Shown piece by piece: positions 42,835 through 51,826 of a stretch of DNA of 64,000 nt. Both the position numbers and the translations under genes were made by a program. Below the pieces are notes generated by a model. The model saw nothing but the letters and a program-made list of their open reading frames with translations. It searched no databases and was not told the origin of the DNA. The DNA is taken from NCBI GenBank assembly GCA_949775045.1, contig OX459104.1, positions 5,909,306 to 5,973,305 on the forward strand, written 5' to 3'. The DNA is from Metridium senile (lineage: Eukaryota > Cnidaria > Anthozoa > Actiniaria > Metridiidae). How positions within the stretch are numbered: the stretch's first letter is position 1; every line of letters starts with the position of its first letter.

Positions 42835-43410
42835 ATTTAAATGTCCAAAAAGCCAGTCAAGTGTCGGCAATCGAACGTTAAGAAAACCTTTCAAATGGCA
42901 TAAACTTAAAACAAATTTGGAAACAAAGAAAGATGTTTTAAAGATACCATTTCAGTGCCCAAAAAGCCAATCAAGTACCAGAAATTGAACGTTAAGAAAG
43001 CCTCTCAAATGGCATAATCTTAAAACAATTCTGGAAAGAAAAAAATAGTTTAAAGATACCAAAAAAAGTGTCAGCAATCGAACGTTAAAAACCTTTCCAA
43101 TGTCATAACCTTAAAATAAAAATCTGGAATTAAAATAAAATATTTTAAAGATACCGTTTTAGTGTCCCAAAAGCCAATCTAGTGCGAGGAATTGAACGTT
43201 AGCCTCACAAATGGCATAATGGTAAAACAGTTCTGGAAAGAAAAAAATGTTTTAAAGATACCAAAAAGCCAATCTAGTGTCAGCAATCGAACGTTAAGAA
43301 AACCTTTCAAATGTCATAACCTTAAAATAAAAATTTGGAATTGAAATAAAATGTTTTAAAGATACAATTTCAGTGCCAAAAAAGCCAATCAAGTGTTGGC
43401 CGATGGACTG
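42835..43410. repeat. Decayed ~105-118-bp tandem array
   Basis: Five to six diverged units containing AAAAAGCCAATCAAGTGTC, AATCGAACGTTAAGAAAACC and TTTTAAAGATACCATTTCAG. Stray fragments recur near 43790-43870. Confidence 0.85.
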
Positions 43411-44199
43411 TTCGGCAGATGTTATTACATTGAAAACCATTCAAATGTCACTATGCAAACAATAGTGAAAGAAATCCACTTTTTTGTTTGCAAGAACTCG
43501 CTCAGCTGCTAATCCATTCTATCCTTTAAACCAACAAACTTCGTATCACTCAAAACGCTAATAACCATCAAGGCCGTTGGAAAGGTAGGACGGTTTTTTC
43601 TGTCGGTTTTGTGATATTTAAAAGGTATCCCAAATACCCTTAGGGTCAAGAATTCAATTGAAATTGTACATCGTATATATTGCCCTGTCATCGACAGGCA
43701 TTATATCGATCATGAGGCCATATCCATATCAAAATGAGTAATAAGTACGAAAAACTTGTAAAAAATTAGCAAGGATACCATATAAATGCTGAAAAAGCCA
43801 ATCAAGTGTTAGGAAAACCATTCGACTGCTCGAAAAAAAAACAATTCAAGTGTTGGGGAAATCCATTTGAATGTTGCCATAAATATTCGATCGTTGGCTG
43901 CAGATGGTACTTAATTACTTGTTTTTTTCTCAGCTCTGTGATTTCGTGTAATCGTCCCGGCGTTATTGACTCAGGCGAATGATCCATGATTTTTTTATAT
44001 AGTAACATTACAAGGAGCTCTCAAGCTCTCAAGTTGCGTACTTCTCGGCGAATTTTCGCGACGTTTATTTGACGTGTTTTACTCGAGTGCTTATTGTTCA
44101 TACTTTCAACAGGATTACAAGTATAACAGTGGAGATATCACCATATCAAGAAAAGGCACGTAACAATCCAAGGTAACTAAAGCTTCTAAACTAATTTAC
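43411..44199. other. Unique sequence with satellite fragments
   Basis: No gene supported. Short ORFs at 43509-43691 and 43802-44008 (minus) have no signature. Confidence 0.45.
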
Positions 44200-44345
44200 T
44201 TTTTTACTCCGACGAAGGGCTAAAGCTCGAAACGTCAGTGAAGTTAAGTTAACATTATTTTTTTACGGTGTTACACATTTCTTTGTATTACCTATCGTTT
44301 ATATCAAACACCGACGCAGCCTATACTAGTTTACTCGCTAGTTTC
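44200..44345. repeat. Half copy of hairpin family X
   Basis: CTCCGACGAAGGGCTAAAGC, CGAAACGTCAGTGAAG, TTTACGGTGTTACACATTTC, then the GCAGCCTATACTAGTTTACT flank. Confidence 0.8.
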
Positions 44346-45234
44346 TATTTAAATTAATATTGCTCACTCTAATTCCTAAAAGTTTTCTTTATCGAGTGAT
44401 TTTAGAGATTGAAAGCATTTATGTATATATATTGTGTGTGAATCTGTCATTAAATTATAGCCGTTTTTGCTGCTATTTTGGACGCCTGTGTTTATGTAAA
44501 CCTTTTGACTGAGTTTTTGCTCACCAGAATTCGCTTGAGCAACTTAACATTGCACAACGAAAAACATGTTTTTCAGTTTAGTTATAAGATCTTTCTACAG
44601 TTAAAATAAGAGTTTTTTTAAATCAAATCTTCAATTCTTGGTTTGTTTACTCTCGTATGAGCTTTTCAGTTGGTTTGAATACTAGCTTATGCCTCAGTAA
44701 TCAATGCTTCAAAATAACATTAAAATTAAGAAAAAGAAAAGAAAAAAACACTGAACAAGAAAGAAAAACTGGAAGGAAAACAAAATTTTGATAATAAGTC
44801 ACTCATAATTTTCAAGTTCACATTGTCTTTTTTTCCTTGAGTTTTTGTAATTGTTTACTACAGAATTCGCTACTAAGTTCCTAGACGGAAAACCATAACT
44901 CAGTTTGAACATATCAATTTCGATCGATAAAGCTTTATCAGCTCATTATATCGAGTTAATTTTGTTATTTCAAAGTAAATGATTTCGTTTTTCTTCAATC
45001 AAGAAGTATCTTCATAATGAACAATATAATTCAACAGTATGAATTGAGAAACATTTTCACAATTTATTCAAAACAACATATAGTGTTTCTTCATATTTTG
45101 TTTCCTTTCATTGATATTTTTGTTTATTATTTTTCATTCATCTTTTAAAAAGCGCAATTTTGTGTCGCCACAATCACGGAAACGGATGTTATAATATCAT
45201 AAATTAGCATAGTTTAAGATGGCGACAAACTAGC

Positions 45235-45840
45235 GGTAAAATTAAAGTGGGTGCATTAGTATAGGAAACAATGAGAGTACAAATGTACGATAACTAGCTG
45301 TTAAACTAGTGTAGACTGTGTCGACGTTTCTAATGAAACAATTGGATTTCAAATGTACGATAACTAGCGGTTAAACTAGTGTGGATTGTGTCGGTGCTTT
45401 TGAGGAAACAATTGGGTTTGAAATGTTCAATAACTAGCGGCTGAACTAGTGTAGACTGCGTCGACGTTTCTAATGAAACAGTTGGATTTCAAATGTGCGA
45501 TAACTAGTGGTTAAACTAGTGTGGATTGTGTCGGTGCTTTTGAGGAAACAATTGGGTTTGAAATGTTCAATAACTAGCGGTTAAACTAGTGTAGACTGCG
45601 TCGATGTTTCTAATAAAATATACGTTAACTATAGTGTGGACTGTGTCGGTGCTTCTGAGGAAACAATTGGAATTCAAATGTGCAATAACTAGCGGTTAAA
45701 CTAGCGTGGACTGAGTCGGTGTTTCTAAGGAAACAATTGAAGTAAAAATGTAGGATAAACTATAATTTGCACAGTGTCATTATTTCTAATGAAACAATTG
45801 GATTGCAAATGTACAGTAACTAGACGTTAAACTAGGTGTG
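45235..45840. repeat. ~70-bp tandem array with alternating A/B units
   Basis: About eight units. A-type carries ACTAGTGTAGACTGTGTCGA and B-type ACTAGTGTGGATTGTGTCGG. They alternate, giving a ~140-bp dimer. The AAACTAGT…CTG(C/T)GTCGG core resembles the flank of hairpin family X (AAACTAGTATAGGCTGCGTC). Confidence 0.88.
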
Positions 45841-46067
45841 TATATAAGCTACCATTTTTAGTTCTACGAAAGATTAACGTCAACGTCAATGTTAACGTCA
45901 ACGTCAGTAAGTAACACTCTCTTTTATACACGGTCTTTAAGTAACCATTTTTACTCCGATGAATTAGGATGAATTAGGACGTTCGAATCGTCAGCAAATA
46001 ACATTTTTTATGTTTAAAAAGTTGTAACTTTATACATAAATAATCTATTTGCAATGCTCGCACCTGA

Positions 46068-46375
46068 CCCGGGGGGAGTATTCCCTTTGTCCAAGTGGCA
46101 GGGGTGATCGGCGGAGGTTTTGAAAACGACTCCTAAAAGGTACGGATGTGCGATGTTCTTGACAGCCAAGCTTACTTTTAGCAACAAAGCAGAGTAAAAA
46201 TGACCCTTACGCGTACGGAATCATGTTACATAACAGATGTTTGAGCCAGAACCTTAAAAGGACCCTAAAAGGTACGCTTTCCTTAAAGGTACGCCGATCA
46301 CCCATACTACTTGGACAAAGGGAGAACACCCCCTCCCCCCCCCACCAACCCCCCCCCCCCCCCCTACCCCCCCAG
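46068..46375. mobile_element. Poly-G/C-ended MITE, copy 2
   Basis: Same family as 17811-18080: CCCGGGGGGAGTATTCCCTT, CTAAAAGGTACG words, inverted TTGGACAAAGGGAGAA and long C-runs at the right. Confidence 0.85.
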
Positions 46376-46713
46376 GCCCACTAATTGGTCTTTGATGCAA
46401 TAGTATAATGAGCTTTTAAGACCTCCCTAGAACATCTGCCAGCAAGTAATCAATGAACACATCATTCAGACAGTATAGATGCTGAACGATTACAGGCGCG
46501 AATCGACTCTAGGGTCAAGCTTAAAAGTGTAGCGACGATAGTTTTATAGCCGTGATATTGCAAGCTACAACATGGACGTGCACTTCACATCTTGACTTGA
46601 TTTGCGCTTCTATTTTAGCTGACAAATGCAAGGTTATAGGTTGTAAAGCGCATTGAAACGATATTAAATGCGTTATAACCCATATTGGTTGTAAGCTGCG
46701 CGGCTGTGCCTCG

Positions 46714-46905
46714 CGGGAGGGGTACTCCCTTTGTCCAAGTCAGTAGGGGTGATCGGCGTACCTTTTAGGGTAAAAATATTTCCTGTGCGTACCTTTTAGG
46801 GTCCTTTCAGAGTTCTGGCTCAAAACTCCGCTACGTAACATGATTTCGTTACTGTAAGAGTCATTTTTACTCTGTTTTGTTGCTTTGATGGGGTAGAAAT
46901 CCACA
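46714..46905. mobile_element. Poly-G/C-ended MITE, copy 3 (one half)
   Basis: GTACTCCCTTTGTCCAAGT and two CGTACCTTTTAGGGT words; the second end is missing. Confidence 0.8.
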
Positions 46906-47108
46906 AGGCCTTATCAGTTTTTTTTATCTGTGCGTACCTGAAAAATGAAAATGTGAGCAAAGTTGGGTGCTAAAATATTTTTAAATGTAGAGGTAGTAAG
47001 TGAATGTCTGAGTCTCCTCAATTACCAGGGCACTTGTGTCTGGCTAGAACGTTAGAAAGTGGTTTTATTTAGCGAATTATGAGCGCTTTGAGATGATGTG
47101 AAATGCGC

Positions 47109-47632
47109 TATACACCTATTTTTAAAATCGTTGTCACAGAAGTAATTAGTCCACACTCTGAAGCCCGCAAAGGATGTCGGTAACATGAACATAATAGCTG
47201 TTATTACAGTTATATGCAAATGATTTCAAACAATGGATTCAAATCGAGGCTTTCGGGCAAACCTATTGTTTTCGCCCGAAAGCCTCGACTTCAACCCATT
47301 GTTCAAAATCATTTGCATATAACTGTAATAACAGCTATTTGTGTTTTTTTTACGCTCTTTTTAAAGAAATATTTGTTTCATCATCTACCACTGCAAAACT
47401 TGTTATGGTCATATAACACAAACACGTACAACGAAAATATACTATGAATAAATCAATAGCAAGAGAAGAAATACTGACATCCTTAGAAATATTTGTTTAA
47501 TCATCTACCAGACTGTAACAACTTGTAACAACCCAAAATATGCTATGAATATACCGACATCCTTTGCAGGCTTTGTGTGGACTGTAGCTTTGATTATATT
47601 GGTGCAACGATGTTTAAAATACATGTATAAGT
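47109..47632. mobile_element. TIR family Y, copy 1, with nested hairpin
   Basis: Inverted ends ACACCTATTT…AATCGTTGTC and the inner GCAAAGGATGTCGGTA / TACTGACATCC pair. Related copies at 54404-54706 and 55555-56118. A hairpin at 47188-47336 interrupts it. Confidence 0.82.
47188..47336. mobile_element. Near-perfect hairpin MITE (~70-bp arms)
   Basis: ATAGCTGTTATTACAGTTAT at the left is mirrored at the right, and GAGGCTTTCGGGC pairs across a short loop. Absent from the other family Y copies, so it is a nested insertion. Confidence 0.92.
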
Positions 47633-47888
47633 GCCTTATGCAATTGATTGTACGTAAGAGCACAGCGTGATTTCTAAAAATAGTAATTCGTACATAGCTA
47701 GCTAGTCAATTGAGTTCATTGTAAAGCGCATTAACTCAATGAGAACTACATATAGCTTACATTACTGATCACATTTTATCTGCCCTAAACTAAAATCATT
47801 TACTTTAGTTCAATAAAATAACTCAGTTCTTGTTATACAATTTGAAATAATTTTTTTTTTTATTCTGCGATAAATGAAGTTGAGAGGA

Positions 47889-48005
47889 GCAAGGATGGCC
47901 GCACAGTTGGTTAGTGTGCGGCGTTCTGTGCGAGAGGTCCCGAGTTCGATTCACAGTGACCTCGCATCCTAGTTTCGACTTCTGTCCTTTCCGTGTAGCT
48001 TTAAG

Positions 48006-48037
<32 letters not shown>

Positions 48038-48136
48038 TGGAGAGGGGAGTAAAATGAGCGCACCGTCGGCCTCAAGTTTATCGGTCTATGACTGTCACGA
48101 GTTATACCGACGTTAAATAAGGTTACTTTACTTTTA
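47889..48136 (+). mobile_element. tRNA-derived SINE, copy 2
   Basis: tRNA-like head with A box (TGGCCGCACAGTTGG, about 47896) and B box (GAGTTCGATTC, 47942-47952), then the same body as copy 1 and a 3' end CCGACGTTAAATAAGGTTAC. It is not a functional tRNA: the head is unpaired beyond the promoter boxes and merges into the body. Confidence 0.87.
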
Positions 48137-48215
48137 TACAGAATCCGAAACGTTGCAAAATTATTTCCGTTCTAATTATTTAAAATACTTATAACCCTAT
48201 ACCAAACATGTGTTA

Positions 48216-48968
48216 GGGGTGGACCATTAGAAGTTGGGGGAGGGGGGGTGGCAATTCCCAAAATAAAAAACGTGCAAGGCCAATGCGCCCAAAAAAAAAA
48301 TCCTGCACAGAGCCAAGCTAAAAAAAACCTTGAGGGGTAAAGAATAAATTCTAAAATCCGAGCCTGAGATTCTAGAAATATATTAGCTCATGCATTTATT
48401 GTATTTAAAAATTCTAGACTCCGAGACTCAAAAGCACGAAAAATCCGAGACTCCCGGGGAGACTTTAAGACATCAAAAACACGAAAATCCGAGACTTTGA
48501 GGCATCAAAAACACGAAAATCTGAGACTTTGAGGCATCAAAAACACGGAAATCCGAGACTTTGAGGCATCAAAAACACGAAAATCCGAGACTTTGAGACA
48601 TCAAAAATACAAAAATCCGAGACTTACGCTCTTTGTATCAGTATACAAAATATACCAAAACAAAATCGACCTCGGTGTGTTTTCCCGACAAAAAGTGAAC
48701 AAATCGCCCGAAAGTAAAGAAAAAATCGCTGCGAAGTATCTGCGCGTTGTACCGGACAAATAAATAAAACGGAAAAACGGAGTTTGACCAAAACACAAAC
48801 AGTTGTTTTCGCTTTGAATTTCAGAGAACAAAATTCTGTGAAAAAAAAAAAAACGTGCAAGACCTCTCTGGTCGAAAAAAAAATCTTGCACAACCCGTGT
48901 GGCGAAAAAAAATAACCTACACAAAAATATTGCCACCCCCCCTCCCCCAACTTCTAATGGTCCACCCC
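48216..48968. mobile_element. 753-bp TIR element with TTA target duplication (PIF/Harbinger-like)
   Basis: Starts GGGGTGGACCATTAGAAGTT and ends with its inverse; the inverted ends extend about 40 bp. TTA flanks both sides (48213-48215, 48969-48971), as in PIF/Harbinger elements. About five copies of a ~32-bp GAGACTTTGAGGCATCAAAA unit lie at 48460-48620. A 190-codon minus ORF through it shows no transposase motif. Confidence 0.85.
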
Positions 48969-49206
48969 TTAGTACAGCAGCAGAATATGCCACCCAGATG
49001 CTTAGAATAACAATAAAGATGTTTAAATCGACTAAACATCTTGAGCTAATTTTGGCTCCGTTTTTAGTTTGCGCAGTGACGCACTGCGTTTTACTTTGAA
49101 GTGATGTGCAAACTATCACGTCTCTGCCAAATGTGCTCAGTTTCTTACACAATACAGCGCAGATGTAAAGCAAAGTTTTGCGATTCAGCAGAAGGAATAA
49201 GAAAGT

Positions 49207-49395
49207 AAGTTTTACTGCAGTTTCACGTTATCTATCACCGCTGTACTATTTAACAAAAAGAGCATTTGCACAGGCTAAGCCTCGATTTGTTAATGTAAAA
49301 ATATTCACAAATTCAAAGTAAAGCATGAAAAAATGTTATCGCTTAACAGAAAATAGATTTTCTATAATATTACATTACCATCTAGTTTGTTGCCG
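49207..49395. repeat. Half copy of TIR family W
   Basis: Matches 57920-58060: CACCGCTGTACTATTT…GAGCATTTGCACAGGCTAAG, then AAAATATTCA-AAATTC. Confidence 0.75.
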
Positions 49396-50060
49396 GCCAG
49401 GATTGAGAACACGATCATCTAGTATTCCATTTTGAAATTATTTGGCATCAACATAGCATACGAAATGTTAAGCCACAGTGATTTTCCTCTTGTGCGCAAA
49501 GACAGAAGTAGTAATGCATTTGGACAAATAATCAAATAAATGATTTCGTATATCATTGCCGTCTCTCGATTTAACTGAAATTCAAAGATTGGAATTAAGC
49601 TTGTACACTTCATCGTGATGAAAACGACAGTAGTTATTTATTAAATTTTATTATAAAATTAAAATAGAATTGATAAAATATTTTCAAAGAAAAAGGTTTG
49701 ACAAAAAATCAAATTTTGGACACAAAAAGTGCGCGTAAGGCTTAATAGCCTGTTTAATTAACGAAAAAGTATAAAACCATGGCAGGGATTCAACGACCAG
49801 TCAAAACTCAAACACCATTCAAATTTGCCAGGAAATTTAAAATTGTAGAGCTCACATTCGAAACATCCGTAAGGTAACATCCATGTTTAAGTTATTTTTT
49901 TTTTCTCTAACCAAGGATAACCGTGCGAAAGTCAGTGAGTATAACACTGCCGTTACGGTATATAAGTTACTAATAGATTTTTTCTCCAATCGTTTCCTTA
50001 AAAAGACTGAGTGACAGACCACACTAGTTCAAGCAATTACTTATTCTATATCTTTACTCA
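49396..50060. other. AT-rich unique sequence
   Basis: Nothing supported. Confidence 0.5.
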
Positions 50061-50413
50061 AATAGACAATTTAACGGTTCTCATCGAACAACCTCAGCCT
50101 CGATAGCGGTGTAATATATATATTTTTTATTTAAAGGTATATTTTACTCTGTGTTTTCTCCAAGAGCTGTGCTCATCGTAGGAGATAACACAGTACTGAT
50201 GTAAAGGAATAGAAAAAAGTAAACAAAAGTACAAATATTGAAATAAAATAATAATAAGCTACAGGCTGTAGAATTTTTTAGTGTTTCAATTGTTTGATAA
50301 AGTGTACATTAAATACCTTAAATTACCGCGAGCTGCAGTCAAATTGTAAAGAATATATATATCACGAGCTATCGAGGCTGTGGTTGTGGACGAGAACCGT
50401 GTAAATGTCTATT
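50061..50413. mobile_element. TIR family Z, copy 1
   Basis: AATAGAC…ACGGTTCTCATCGAACAACC then CAGCCTCGATAGCGGTGTAA is mirrored by GAGCTATCGAGGCTGTGGTT…GAGAACCGTGTAAATGTCTATT. Other copies at 60172-60380 and 62764-63187. Confidence 0.85.
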
Positions 50414-50511
50414 GTTTTCATAGAAAACATAATATGATTTAAACTAGAGGCTGGAAAAATATGAGTTCAACAAAATCAGGCGCCTTTTTGTCGTACCGTT
50501 TTCAAACTAGA

Positions 50512-50930
50512 CGATCTGTCTGGCATAAGACGATTTGTCCGTCATAAGATGATTTGTCCGTCATAAGACGATTTGTCCGTCATAAGACCATTTGTCCGTC
50601 ATAAGACCATTTGTCCGTCATAAGACGACTTGTCCGCCATAAGACGACTTGTCCGTCATAAGACCATTTGTCCGTCATAAGACCATTTGTCCGTCATAAG
50701 ACCATTTGTCCGTCATAAGATGGTTTGTCCGTCATAAGACGATTTGTCCGTCATAAGACGGTTTGTCCGTCATAAGACCATTTGTCCGTCATAAGACGGT
50801 TTGTCCGTCATAAGACGATTTGTCTGTCATAAGACGATTTGTCCGTCATAAGACGATTTGTCCGTCATAAGACGGTTTGTCCGTCATAAGACGGTTTGTC
50901 CGTCATAAGACGATTTATCCGTACAGTAGC
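50512..50930. repeat. 19-bp tandem array, ~22 copies
   Basis: Unit GTCCGTCATAAGACGATTT with GACGATTT/GACCATTT/GACGGTTT variants in runs. It has no spacers, so it is a minisatellite and not CRISPR. Confidence 0.95.
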
Positions 50931-51327
50931 TTTGGCCATCTTCTAGTGTTAAGCGGCTGATCAAGGAGAGAGTTCGGCACTGCATGTTATGCTGGGTTTA
51001 TTTGATTACTGTCATCATGTTATTAATATGTCTACACAGATAGATAGTAGTTTAGATGGTTATCGTCTAATAGGTCGTGAATTGACTTTCAAGTGTCTTG
51101 TCTATATGGTCTGTTGTATGGTGTGAATTCTATTATTAGTTTTGTTCAGTCTTCGTTGTCGGTCTCATTGTTGTGAAGGCCTACTCAGGGTCATAACATC
51201 GCCAAAGATCCCCAATAAGCCAGTCTAAATTAAATACATCGAGAGGTTTAAAAAATGATGTATTTCTATTTATAAATGGAAACGTAGCGAGTAAACTAGT
51301 ATAGGCTGCGTCGGTGTTTGATATAAA

Positions 51328-51513
51328 CGATAGGTAGTATAATGAAATGTGTAACACCGTAAAAAATGTTAAGTTAACTTAATTTACTGACGTTTCGACG
51401 GCTTTAGCTCTTCGACGGAGTGAAAAAGCTTAGAGCTAAAGCTCGAAACGTCAGTTAATTAAGTTAACATTTTTTACGGTATTACAAATTTCATTATATT
51501 ACCTAGTTATCGT
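51328..51513. mobile_element. Hairpin family X, full copy
   Basis: GATAGGTAGTATAATGAAAT, CACCGTAAAAAATGTTAAGT and GACGTTTCGACGGCTTTAGC are mirrored across the centre, ending TTACCTAGTTATC. A second, half copy follows at 51538-51640. Confidence 0.88.
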
Positions 51514-51537
51514 AAAACATGCTTGTAGGTGACCATG

Positions 51538-51640
51538 ATATAAATGATAGGTAATAGAATGAAATTAGTAACACCGTAAAAAATAATGTTGACTTAACTT
51601 TACTGACGTTTCGAGCTTCAGCCCTTCGTCGGAAAATTAA
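51538..51640. repeat. Half copy of hairpin family X
   Basis: GATAGGTAATAGAATGAAAT through CTTCAGCCCTTCGTCGGA; the second half is missing. Confidence 0.82.
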
Positions 51641-51826
51641 CAATTAACGAAACCTTCACCAACCTTTTTGCTTATGTGAGTCGCGCTCTCGGCTTAGAAT
51701 AATCAAAAAAGAAAAAGATGAGCAAAATGATCATGAAGATGACTATAATATATTAACAATGATGATGATGATGATGACATATCACCAACTCTCACTTTCT
51801 CGTCCCCAGGTCAACTCCTTTCCAAG

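Noticed and set aside
47889..47965. Functional tRNA gene
   Set aside because: A and B boxes are present but the sequence continues into a SINE body and the cloverleaf is not complete.
48601..49173. 190-codon minus ORF as a transposase
   Set aside because: Crosses the end of the TIR element, includes A/T homopolymers, and has no DDE or zinc-finger motif.
50512..50930. CRISPR array
   Set aside because: 19-bp units are directly adjacent without spacers, in an animal genome.
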